A program made the translations under genes and the position numbers. The notes beneath the pieces are model-generated. The model did no database searches. It had not been told where the DNA came from and was given only the letters and a program-made list of their open reading frames with translations. This document shows, piece by piece, positions 10,020 to 20,440 of a stretch of DNA of 43,378 bases (positions within the stretch are counted from its first letter, which is position 1; each line of letters starts with the position of its first letter). Origin of the DNA: Seminavis robusta (Eukaryota > Bacillariophyta > Bacillariophyceae > Naviculales > Naviculaceae); contig CAICTM010000898.1 of NCBI GenBank assembly GCA_903772945.1, positions 1 to 43,378 on the forward strand, in the 5' to 3' direction.

Positions 10020-10673
10020 CTATACTTTAGGTGGGAAAAGCCGATCCATCACTGGCTTGACTGTCAAGACCACAAAAGGTAATCTCACTGGTTCCAACAG
10101 TTCATTCAAGATCAGGATGATGCCCAATTTTCCCAATGTGGGATCCACTCTGCTAACCATGTCGAAACCGGTGTATTGGTCCGCATAGGCTAGCACCGCC
10201 ATGGTATCCATTCCACCCACTTCGGCTAGCACAAACAGTGCCGATCCAGTTGTCAACCAAACAGCACCGTACCAGACCATCATTGGAACTCCATATTCTT
10301 GCAGTAGGAGCTTGTATCGTCCACGAATGGTATACAATTCTCCAGTGTTGATGCCTCTCAGCATGTTGAGTCTGAGAATCTCTCGATTTAGTTTTCGCAG
10401 CTCCTGTTCTTTTTTGAAATCGGATAACTTAGAGACACGATTTTTCTCCGCTTCTTCTTCCTCTTTGGTCATGGGGGAGTAGAAACGTTGCTGCATAGAA
10501 GCGAGGCATTTTGGGCCTTGATTTCCCGCTCTGGCAACGGGAAAAGCAACCAAAGTCGATGATTGTAGATATTGTCGACTCATCAAAGCGGAAAAACTCC
10601 TTGTTGATGCCCTGAAAATTGTCGTCGGCTTCACTGCCATGAATCCGCGGTTCAATAGAAGATTCGGCAGCAT
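10020..10673 (-). CDS. FAM210/DUF1279-family mitochondrial membrane protein
   Basis: A single-exon 217-aa protein. The first 75 residues are rich in Arg/Ser with hydroxylated residues and few acids (RASTRSFSALMSRQYLQSS), fitting a mitochondrial presequence. A charged helix follows (KEEEEAEKNRVSKLSDFKKE), then the DUF1279 core KLLLQEYGVPMMVWYGAVWL from about residue 120. Its first membrane helix ends FVLAEVGG, and the second hydrophobic stretch (LGIILILNELLEPVRLPFVV) precedes a short basic C-terminus ending LFPPKV. FAM210 proteins sit in the inner mitochondrial membrane and support mitochondrial translation; a similar role here is inferred. The next upstream gene on the right is transcribed divergently. 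Confidence 0.85.
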   Translation of the reverse strand: MLPNLLLNRGFMAVKPTTIFRASTRSFSALMSRQYLQSSTLVAFPVARAGNQGPKCLASMQQRFYSPMTKEEEEAEKNRVSKLSDFKKEQELRKLNREILRLNMLRGINTGELYTIRGRYKLLLQEYGVPMMVWYGAVWLTTGSALFVLAEVGGMDTMAVLAYADQYTGFDMVSRVDPTLGKLGIILILNELLEPVRLPFVVLTVKPVMDRLFPPKV

Positions 10674-10965
10674 TTTTTTCTTCTCCCAACAAGGATTTCA
10701 ATTGAAAGCTACAACAGGGAGACTTCTCGCAAGCCAGAAAGAATGCACTACGGATCTTTGCAATCGGAGAAGAGGGCCGTATCCGTTCGAAGCACAGGTA
10801 CAATCTCTGTGCTGCTCTGGGTATCAGCGAAGTACCAGTATCAAGATCTCAAGAGGGGTGCCCCGTTGTCATCTTCGGTTCATCTTGGCCAAAAGAAATG
10901 CAAATAACGTCAGTTCGCGTTTCCACGTGGAAGGACAGAACACCCACCGGCAAGGGGGAACGAAT

Positions 10966-11100
10966 GATGAATCGAATCGAATCGAATCGATCAAATCGAA
11001 TCGAATCATTCGAATGAATGATGAATCGAATTATGGAGCGACGAGTGACGAGTCGAGTCGAGTTTGCGCAGTAGCAGTCGAGTGAGTCAAGTCGAGTCAA
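10966..11100 (+). repeat. AATCG and GAGTC pentamer microsatellites
   Basis: Runs of the AATCG pentamer (about 10968-11033) are followed by GACGAGT and GAGTC runs (about 11038-11097). This divergent intergenic gap (10674-11491) has no convincing gene; the GAGTC-type run resembles others at 26.88, 36.22 and 40.33 kb. Confidence 0.85.
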
Positions 11101-11491
11101 TCACAGTTCTTTGGGCCCCTCTTATTAGCATAGGCACTACGTTGTTTTTGTGGGACCAGCGACATTATTGCTGCTGTGCAAACCGGTACCGGTGTGAGCA
11201 GATGCTATCGGTATGCCCTTGGTCATACAGCACCATACCAAGTAAGTTCAACAGGACTTGTCAGCCTTGTCACTGCTGCATATCATCCCGTTGAGTCCAT
11301 CTAAGATCTTGTGTAGCCACCAGAAAGTACTTTACACCAGCCAGGCATTTGTTTGTTTCGAGAACCACTCCTTGTGCCTGCACTGGTACGGTAGCAAGTT
11401 CCTGTGACAGTTCGATGCTCCTCCTGGGGACATCGCATAAAACAAACAAGAAAAGCTTCGAAAGCAACTTGAGAGGGGACGCGGCCAACAA

Positions 11492-12567
11492 ATGATGGAA
11501 CAAGGAGATTATAGTACTTCTAACAATGAATCTACCTGTCGTTCATTTGCGTTTGATCCTTATGATCTTCAACAAGCAGATGAATGCTCCAGAGACCAGA
11601 GCATGCTCTCAACTGAATCCTCGTTGACCACCTTTGTGTTCCCTGATGTGGCTTTCATGGGGTGGCAAATTGAGGGAGGTCGATTGGCACTGGTCAGCCG
11701 TGGCATAATCTTTCACTCACCACTTGGTACTCCTAAGGACAAGCTAAAGAAAAAAGTCCGTTGGCAATCTTTGGTCAAGCTGAAAACCAACAAAGGAAAC
11801 TCACGCGGGTACTGGCTCAAGTTGATGACCAAACATGATGAAGAATTGGTATTTGGGTTCCGGAGTAAACGGTATTGGACAATGTGAAGGGACTGATGAA
11901 GGAAAAGATGTCTTTGGACATGGGAGAAAGACCGAAATCCAATGACTCAACTAGCACAATTGCATTTGATCCTCGTGATCTTCACGAAGTGGGTTGCTCT
12001 CCCAGAGGCCTTGCGATGCTCTCAACTCCACTGCCGCCTTCAGGCCATTTTTTGTTTGCTGATGTGGCCTTCAAGGGGTGGCAAGTTGAGGGAGGTCGAT
12101 TGGCATTAGTCAACCATGGTATGATCTTTCACTCACCACCTGGTGCCCCTCAGGAAAGGCTAAAATACAAAATTCGGTGGAAATCTGTCCTGCATCTTGA
12201 GACCAGCAAACGGTACCATGACAAGCATTGGCTCATGTTGGTGACAAACTATGAAGAAGGATTGATGTTTGAATTCCAGAGTAGAGAGGTTTTGGACAAA
12301 GTAAGAGTCCTGATCGAAGAAAAGATGGCTAGACAGGAGGTTCGGGAAGGAGAGAAACAAAAGGCTTCTGATGCCAAAGACAGCAGTGGTTGCGATCGTG
12401 AAGTTGTGCCTCCTTTATTAGCTAAAAGGGTCATCTCTCAAGTACAGGACAAGTACAAAAATACAGAGGACCGTCTTGTGTTGGATGAGTCGAGCATGTT
12501 GTCATGTTACGGTGGGGTGGATGGCGAACCTGTGCGCTTTAGGTTTTTAGTTGCGAAAGCTGGATAA
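11492..12567 (+). pseudogene. Tandem PH/GRAM-like module gene broken by a one-base frameshift
   Basis: Two successive copies of a PH/GRAM-like module lie in adjacent frames. Copy 1 (11492-11887) has VAFMGWQIEGGRLALVSRG and VRWQSLVKLKTNK and stops at SKRYWTM. Copy 2 (frame open from 11875) has VAFKGWQVEGGRLALVNHG and IRWKSVLHLETSK, then EFQSREVLDKVRVLIEEKM. At 11871-11876 copy 1 reads cggta-ttggac where copy 2 has gaggttttggac, one base shorter. Undoing that would join DNVKGLMKEKM to copy 2 in frame. Both match the N-terminus of the gene at 29.1-35.7 kb (VAFVGWQVGGGHLSLVRRG). The end (DKYKNTEDRLVLDES) resembles that gene's second module. Two short proteins remain possible but less likely. Confidence 0.7.
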
Positions 12568-13090
12568 TGTCAACTGCTACTAGACGATGTATGTATTATT
12601 GATTACATGTACCGGTACGTACTCCAGAGTCCCAAACATTGCCCGGTAGCAAGCTAGCTAGATAAATGATCTAAACTAAACCTTGTCCTCAAGTCAACAG
12701 TCCCGTGCTACGATGGTATGACATACGGCATACGGTAACCAGGCTGGAGGCCACGAGGCCACAACCAAACCAAAATTTAACTCTCCATGAGGCAACGGTA
12801 AGTCTGCGCCAACATGTGACACCCGTTAGAAAGAGTTCGGCTGACTATTTGTCAAACGGCCAGCCTAATTACCTTAGCGCCTGTGTGACACTTATCTAAG
12901 TGCACGGATCTCTCTCAAACTATCAACGTTCGGTGCCACAAAACGATCCAAATTCAGAATTTCCCTTGCTTGCAAGCAAGTGCACTCACCAGGTCCTGTG
13001 TTCTCGGTTGGCATTGCTTGGCAAACAGACTGCATTCATCCTTCTAGTCTATATTTTGTATTTGTGTCACATAAAAGAAACCTAACAAAA

Positions 13091-16051
13091 ATGAGCCCAC
13101 TAAAGAAACGAATTTCAGGTGCAGAATTCTTTGACGACGAGAGCATCGCTGTCGAGGTGCTCAGTAGCACCAAAGAGCAGCAAAGCTTTGGTACCAGTAC
13201 CCCGTCACGACAATCTATCAGATCCAGCAATGCCTCGGGAGGTGATCTAATGCCTCTTGATATGTTTCCTGATGAGCGATCAATTGAATCTGACTTCGGT
13301 TCACAATGGACAGGAGATGGATACGATGGATCGAAGGAGGAAGATGAACAGACTGAGAGGGATATTTTTGAAAAGGCTCGCCAATATCTATCTCCCGGAC
13401 CCATCGTGAGATACATGATCTACCTGTATGGGGAGCGCAAGCTTTTGACCTTCTTTTGTGCGCATTTTATGTGCTCAATGGTGATTTTTGGTAAGTTGAA
13501 GAGTCCGTAGCCAATCCATTTTATTTGTTTGGCGCTGTAAAAACCATTTCTTACCATCTGCTTCTTATCCTTGTTCTTATCCAGCACACTTCTTCTTGAT
13601 CAAGTTTGATCAAAAGGCTGCTGCAGTGCCAGAAGGGGCGCCGTTTTATTGGTGGAAGCGAATAGTACCTCCTATCGAGTTTGGTACCATGCACGCTGTT
13701 CTATTTCAGATGGCGCTGATACCCCTCACCATGTGTCGCTATACCATCGCTGGCTTGTCGGAATCTGTGGTCAACAGTGTGGTCCCCTTGAATCGAATGA
13801 TCCGCCTACACATCCATCTAGGATACACAATCTGCATTCTTTTGGTTCTTTCCACCATTCTCTTCTTTATCTTCTTTGGGACGCTGTGTGCGAATGGTGA
13901 AGAGGCCATCTGTGCCAAGCTCACATCGGAGATCATGTGTACTGGTTATGGAATTTTCGCTTCGATTCTCATCTTGCTAGGGACATCATATTTCCGAAAT
14001 CGAATTCCTTATGAGGTGTTCTACGGAGTGCATCATTTGGTCTTCATCATGTACGCAATCACAATCGCCCATACACTCGACGACAAACAGCGTAATCACG
14101 AGGCAAACCGCTCCCAGACGTTCAAATGGTTCTCGGCAACACTGCTGTACTACTTTTGTGACCGAGCGGCAATGTATTTAAACCATCGCTACAAGGCCGG
14201 CCTTGTTTCTTCATCCACAATTGAAGGAGGAAATGGGTCGAGGATGATTATCCTTCGTCTTCGTCGTCCTGCACTCTTTGATTTCAAGCCAGGTAAGTCC
14301 GGGAAGTGCTTGTCACGGTTATCATGATGGCAGTATTGCCGCTTACATATCGCTCTTTGCTGCACCCAGGTCAATATGCGTTTCTTCGTATTCCATCGAT
14401 TGATCAACAGTGGCATCCTTACTCGATTGCTTCGGGAGCGTCGAGTTCACAGTTAGAGTTTTATGTGGAAGTGATGAAGAATGGTTCTTGGACGGATAGT
14501 CTTTGGCGTCTCTTAGACGGGGACGGGGACAGTGGATTCAGCAAGAGGCAGATCGATGTGGATATTTTGGGACCTTGTGGGACATCCTTAGCAAAAACAG
14601 AGGACTTTTCTCATGCTCTAGCTATTGGCACCGGAACCGGAATTGTTCCAATTCTCTCATTGTATAAGCAACATGTGCGTCAACTGCTGCGGTTGGATCC
14701 ATGGAGTCACTTTCAGGATCTTGAGAACCACAGTAAGAAGATTGTAGCTGCAGAAAGGGCTTTGGCCGCACGAAAGGGTTCGCTTGCGCTAAGGGCCGCA
14801 AATGCTTGTGTTGCGCTGTGCAAACGACGACCTGACATTCTGGACGCGGCCACAAACGCTGCAGTCGGTCCGGATGACTCTTTAGCAACAGTGATTGCAC
14901 GAAAGATTCAGATGCATGAAAGACGGCTGAGATGGAAGGATGTAAGAGCTAGCAAGCAACGATTGAAGTCCCAGGCCTTTCAAGCTACCAGGTCAATTTA
15001 TGGAGTTGTTTTGCTCGCATTACTGCCAGCCATCGGAGTGTTTGTGATTGGCATGACAATATCAGTGAACACAAGTAGCGCGAACCAACGAGATGCAATA
15101 AAACTCGTTCTGCAAGCATCTACGTTTGTGTTCCAAGTGATCTTCGCATTCACAACGATATGCATATGGGACTTCAATGACCTGCTAGCATATACGGACA
15201 CGGTAACATGCCTAATTGCCCCTTTTGCGGACTGGTATTGGTGGCTGCAATATGACAACAATGACACTGGAAAGTTGACCCCGAGCGACGTTACTACTTT
15301 CTGTTTGTTGACTGGCTATATGACAGCGAGATTGTGGAGTCGGGCAGTGAAACCGCATAACAAATCCTGGCGCAAAAGCGTCTCGACGGATGTCATTGGT
15401 GGTGCCATGGAAGGACTCGACATCGTTTGGGTATCTAGATCGGCCTCATTAGTATCAGGTATGTCGACGAGAACGCTTCTGAGTGCTATCCATCAATTGT
15501 CGGCGTCCTCACCCTTCTTCACGCACCCACCTCCAGAGCTCATGCCTGATATCAATTCTATTTGGGACTCGTTGGCTGAGCAATGGGGAAGAGAGAACGC
15601 CTCAAAAGTCTGCAAAATCTCAGTCTACGTTACAGACGAGGATGAAACAGCATGTGAGCTTCTGCGCAAAGAGCTTTCTTCAACTCAACTGTTTGAAGAC
15701 GGAGCCATTCGCTTTGGCCGTCCCAACTTTGATCAACTGATTGAGGACCATACGATACGGATGATTTGTACGCGTAAGAAGTCCTACTCTTTGCTTGCTT
15801 TCTGTGGATCACAGGATGTTGCCGAAGAGCTGCAAAGATCCAAAGTCTCCAATGATATGGTAACAGCGATAACAGGCCAAAACAACGCTCATCAGATGGA
15901 GTTCGTTTCAGAAAGCTACGGAGGGTCAAAGCGAGAGAAGAAAACGGGAAAAGAAACTTCGGGGCAACCAGAAGAAGAAAAAGCGGAGGGGCTAACTACG
16001 AGGACATTCACCTCTTACTGTCCACCAAGCAGCCGGAAGTACTTGATTTGA
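13091..16051 (+). CDS. NADPH-oxidase / ferric-reductase-type flavocytochrome b with membrane insert
   Basis: Three exons (13091-13490, 13585-14292, 14370-16051) join in phase 1 across introns of 94 and 77 nt, giving 929 aa. After an acidic N-terminus, about six membrane helices span residues 118-350. Helix 3 has RLHIHLGY and helix 5 has GVHHLVFIMYAITIAH, the heme-binding helices. FAD binding is HPYSIAS (about 384), NADPH binding IGTGTGIVP (about 455), and the distal NADPH subdomain GRPNFDQL (about 818) and CGSQDVAEEL (about 847). The family passes electrons from NADPH through FAD and two hemes across a membrane to oxygen or ferric iron. Odd points: about 230 extra residues with two or more membrane helices split the NADPH domain (about 480-715), and one expected heme histidine in helix 3 is Ser. 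No EF hands are visible. Substrate cannot be decided. Confidence 0.85.
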
Positions 16052-16189
16052 GCTTACATGTAAACCGGTGGAGGACGTTGGGGTTGGGTTAGTCAACGTG
16101 TCAGGAATCGAACGAGAAGTAGAGCAGAAATATACCATAGTAGTCTTAGCACATTGCTTCAATTTGGAAAGCGGGGCTTTGGAACCTCG

Positions 16190-19100
16190 TCATTGTTTTG
16201 TGACCATTTTCATTTTGAACGTTCGTATTTCCATTGCCCTGAGAGATATGACCGTAGAGGTATCATTGGTATGCAGTTGCTCAGCTTGATGTCCAGGAAT
16301 CCAATCTAGGCGCCTCTCGGTCCACTCGGTGAGCTCCTGGTTCCCCGACAAAGTTAGCTCTGTCACAGATTCGATGCTGTAGCCTCCGAACAGTGCCGCG
16401 AGGTCTAAAGAGACAGGAAGAGAAAGCAGTTTGTCGTCGTGTATTCCGTATTGGTGGCCAAACCGAACCAAGAAGTCTGGCTCCGCTTCATCGAGTTTCT
16501 GGAATGTCACCAACATGATGTTTCGTGGGAGACTTTGTTGAAGGGCAGATACATGTAAGGAATCCAAGGAGGCGGTGGCAATGTCATTGGGTTCTGATGA
16601 CGCCACGAATATCAGGGGAGACGTAAACGCGCTATCCATTTCGGATCGGGCCAAGCTCGCCCCGGTTGAGCCTTTCCCGACCATTACGCGATACTTCCCA
16701 CAAACCACAAGACCACGTCCATACCGATGAGCATTTCCATAAGGCGGATACGGTGAGACGCCACCGTCTGTCTCATTCAGAGGCTCCCCAACACCACGCC
16801 TATCATCAGCAAGGGCACGTCGATGAGCCATCAACTCAACCGACCCGTCGTCAAGGGAAGCCCCCCCTTGTGACCTATCGACCAGTACGGCTAATGACAC
16901 CTGTTCGTCTTCAACGTAAATTGCTGCATTCACTGGGTAGTAATTCCCGGCCACCGGCTCGAACACCTCTAAAGGCCAAGACGGTCGGAAGTCTCGACGT
17001 CGCTCTAAGAATTCGCGCCCATTCGAGTCCGTGAAAAAGGTTGAATTGCTCTGTATAGCTGTGGAAAACCTCGTTACCACCTCCTTGCCTCTTCCGTCGG
17101 TGATTGGAATTGGACCGATCATGTATTCTACCTCTATATAAGGAATTCCTTTCATCACCCGAGTAACTTGCTTCACCCATGGTTCTTCGAATTCAATATG
17201 GACTTCCGTGCCCATCGACGTTTGCACAAATTTGGAGGCCTGCTTCGAATATCCAAGAATGTTCAGTTTCTGATCACCTTGGCTTGGGCGGAAAATATAG
17301 GCGCCACTATTCTGGTCGGCCCTATCAGTTTTGTCAGCGGGTACACGATCTTTGGAAGCGTCAAATGAAGTGTAGTAACCCCAAACCTGATCGATTTCAA
17401 GTGTAGTCTCATCTTTGGATATTGTTTTCATTGCGCCTGTGTGACTGCATCCAAGCGGGAAGTAAGACCGTGAGGCTCCCGTCCTCAGACGAAACGGGAT
17501 TGTAAAAATCACGAAACCTTACCTGTCAAAGTGGACCGTCAACAAACCGTTTGACGCGACAACATCCCTTGTGGTTTCATCAACTCCATGGGAAGAAGGC
17601 ACCCCCAACCTTCGAGCATTGTCAACAGCCCACCCATTTGGGGTGCCATTGCTTCCATCCAAGCTCGCTTTCTTCCTGACCCTAAAGATTGCTGTCCCCA
17701 CCGGTGTCAGAGGCCCAGTGTCAAAGGCCAGAACGTATTTTGCCGAAGAGAGACGGACCCCACCGAATGGGCTTGGGGTTGAGCGAATAGTGTTGTTCGC
17801 AGCAGCGACCGCTGTGCCCAGCCTTGTTACCTCAAACAAACTGTCCACAGATACAGGCAGGTACACAATGCTAGACGTGTTTGACCCAAGGGCGTTGTAC
17901 ACAACTACAGTCACATCTTGGCAAGAGCCTTCCATGGTTGCTTCCTGAACGGCATGAAATGGATGTTAGAAGTCGGAAGCAGACCTGACCTGAGGATTCC
18001 AAGAAGAGTGTGTCAATCAACATTACCTGAGAAACTGTGCAGATGGTTTCATTGACCAGCTGGCAGAAGCTGAGATTGTCCAGAATGTTACTACTCCAGT
18101 CATGCCTTCCATCACGAAGCACCTTGTTCTTCAACACATTGATAACAAACTTGGCAGCCTTGTTGATACCAGCTTGGACTCGTTTGCTGTAGTCGTTGGA
18201 GACGTGCTGTTTGGCAGTGCCGGACACGGCATCATGATGTTGTACTACTCCCATGGCATCCTCCAGATCATAGAGTGGCTTTTCCTCCGCTTTTGATTTG
18301 TGAAATGACGGATCCAGCAAGGCTTCAATCTGACGTGCCGCCATTAAGAACGATGATCCAACCCTTTCCAACTTTTTGAATGCCGCTCTAGAGGTAAAGT
18401 AGCCAGTCCAAAAGCAATGAGGACAATCAGAATACGGGAAGAAGTCATCCTTTTTGACCTTCCATTCAATTCCCATTTCATCAGTTGTTTTTGCGTCAAT
18501 ATCTGACTCTTTGCTGTTTATCAGATGAGATGTGTGAATTGTTTTGGCTGGGGACCGTGTCTGTTTGTGTTTCATCTGGGTGTAGTAATTGGGTGAGGAA
18601 TAGAAGATATTGATCCGCTCAAATCGTGGACCCAGCATTGTTGGCACATCCACGAGACCCCATTCTCGGAACAGGTCAATAGACTTTATGAGCAAATCAA
18701 TATTTGCAAAGTAAGTGCTTGCCCGTTGATACTGATAATGTCAACAATCATCCCACGGAACGAACAACATGACAATGTGAGCACACACAAGAAACAGATA
18801 AGTATGGACCCAACAGAGAATACCCAGGCATCCTTACATTGAAATCACTGCCAAAAGTGAGCATTACATGGCTGCCCTTGGTTCTGTCACTCTGTAACTT
18901 CATCTCCTGGAGGAAATGCTTTACAGCATCAACCAGCTGGGGTCTTGTCATATTTGTGAGAGGGTTGTAGTGACAGCGTTTGTCAAAGCAGAACCCCGGT
19001 GGTGCCCCATAGTTGCCATAGTAGCTTCCAGTGAGTCCCCAAAACACCGTGCTCTTGTTGCCTGCTGATGCAGAAGAAGACCACAACCCTTCACATTCCT

Positions 19101-19800
19101 GTGTATTGTGTCGGATTTCCATATCCTGATAGTCAATTCGTCCAAAATAAAGGGCATCAAACCCCATGCTGGAAGTCATGAGAGATGCTTGTGTGGCACT
19201 ATGGCCAAAGGGATCCAACTGCCATCCCACCTTGGGAATGTATCCCAATTCTCTTTTCAAAAAGGCATGTCCCAAAGTGGTCTGATCAATCATTCCCATG
19301 AAATGAGTGGCAGCTTCATCGTGCATGCACCACCCACCATTGACAAATCCCAACTGTTGATTGGCGACCAACTGCCGGACCGACTCTTTGACTGTATCGG
19401 TTTGATGTTCCCACCACATGGAAAAGAACTTGATTTCCACATAGACAAAAGTTCGGTAGGGATTCTCCAGCAGTGCCTCCACCACGGAATCCAAAATGTC
19501 CTCGACACACGCATCTTGAATGGTCATGTTCTGGCCGTAATAATACTGCTCCACGGTCTTGAGCCATCCAACATCATCATGAGTGTGAGGCACCACATGC
19601 ACATTCAAAACCTTGGGGTCTTCTGTATCAGCGTCAAACTTTCGAATATCTAATGGATGAGTCCTTGGATCCTTGAGATCATCGGAGACGGTATTATTCT
19701 GGGTTTGTCCTGTTTGCTTCCGACAACCAACTGCCAGCAACGTGGCTACCACCAGTACCAGCAGCAAGGACCAGGCAAGACTACCTCGGCCTCTCATCAT
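16190..19800 (-). CDS. Lysosomal-type alpha-mannosidase, glycoside hydrolase family 38
   Basis: Four exons (19800-18838, 18731-18027, 17944-17523, 17444-16190) with introns of 106, 82 and 78 nt and consistent phases give about 1,114 aa. The chosen Met begins MMRGRGSLAWSLLLVLVVATL, a signal peptide or anchor; an in-frame ATG at 19875 adds 25 residues. GH38 motifs are intact: HVVPHTHDDVGW (zinc ligands, about residue 71-78), GWQLDPFGHS with the nucleophile Asp (about 196), and QHHDAVSGTAKQHV (about 485). The beta-rich C-terminal half includes VEYMIGPIPI and GNAHRYGRGLVVCG. The enzyme removes alpha-linked mannose from N-glycans in an acidic compartment; the acidic-vacuole location is inferred. 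Length fits the lysosomal subgroup (about 1,000 aa). Confidence 0.92.
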
Positions 19801-19972
19801 GTTGAGACCAAATTGGTAGAACCTCACTGCAACCAACCTCCCTGTTACACTATCAAGCAGTCCGTTATCAAGCAAACAAGGTGATGTCTTCGATCTGGAT
19901 GCGAGAGCGTACAGACGACCAGAGCGAGTGAAAACAGGGAATTTATCAGGTAGATGCGGTAATAATGATGCT

Positions 19973-20398
19973 TTATACAGTTATGTTTAACCCTTGCTTT
20001 ACCGAAACTACCTTCTTAAATCTGTCTTCCTGTACGAGATAACTTTTTTTGTTTTGCACAAAGATACCTTTTGGTCTGTCAATCTGTCCCATGGGAACGG
20101 GAATGACATCCCATTTCTGATGCCAAGGTGTCAGCTTTGGCAAGAAAGTGCTTCCATTGCCATCACTTGGCGTCTCTGTTCTCCCGGTATTGTTCTTGCC
20201 GAGGGAAGGGTACCCTGCGTCATGACAGTTACTTGCGTTGTTGTGGGCAATGCTCGAGAAGTTCGTTAAACGAAATCGAGAAAGGATTCGATTTATTGAT
20301 TGAATCAATCTCAACATCATTCCAGCCAGTTTTCTGTCATTGTCTCTGATGACTTGCTTGAGATCAAGTGAGAAAGTAGTTTCACGAGTGGTCGACAC
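19973..20398 (-). CDS. Uncertain 141-aa ORF between divergent genes
   Basis: An open frame (MSTTRETTFSLDLKQVIRDN ... GLNITV) fills the gap between the mannosidase start and the lipase start, ending 43 bases from the lipase ATG. It has no recognised domain, is basic and shows no repeat. It overlaps what should be the lipase promoter and the mannosidase 5' region, so it may be a chance ORF. Kept because nothing else explains the gap. Confidence 0.2.
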   Translation of the reverse strand: MSTTRETTFSLDLKQVIRDNDRKLAGMMLRLIQSINRILSRFRLTNFSSIAHNNASNCHDAGYPSLGKNNTGRTETPSDGNGSTFLPKLTPWHQKWDVIPVPMGQIDRPKGIFVQNKKSYLVQEDRFKKVVSVKQGLNITV

Positions 20399-20440
20399 TT
20401 GTATTCTCGTGTTCTTTTCTCATTTTTTGTGGTCGCCAAG

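Noticed and set aside
10966..11040. Regular AATCG repeats considered as a CRISPR-like array
   Set aside because: There are no spacers; it is a simple pentamer microsatellite in a eukaryotic genome.
16666..17034. Plus-strand ORF within the mannosidase
   Set aside because: Antisense of the conserved GH38 C-terminal domain.
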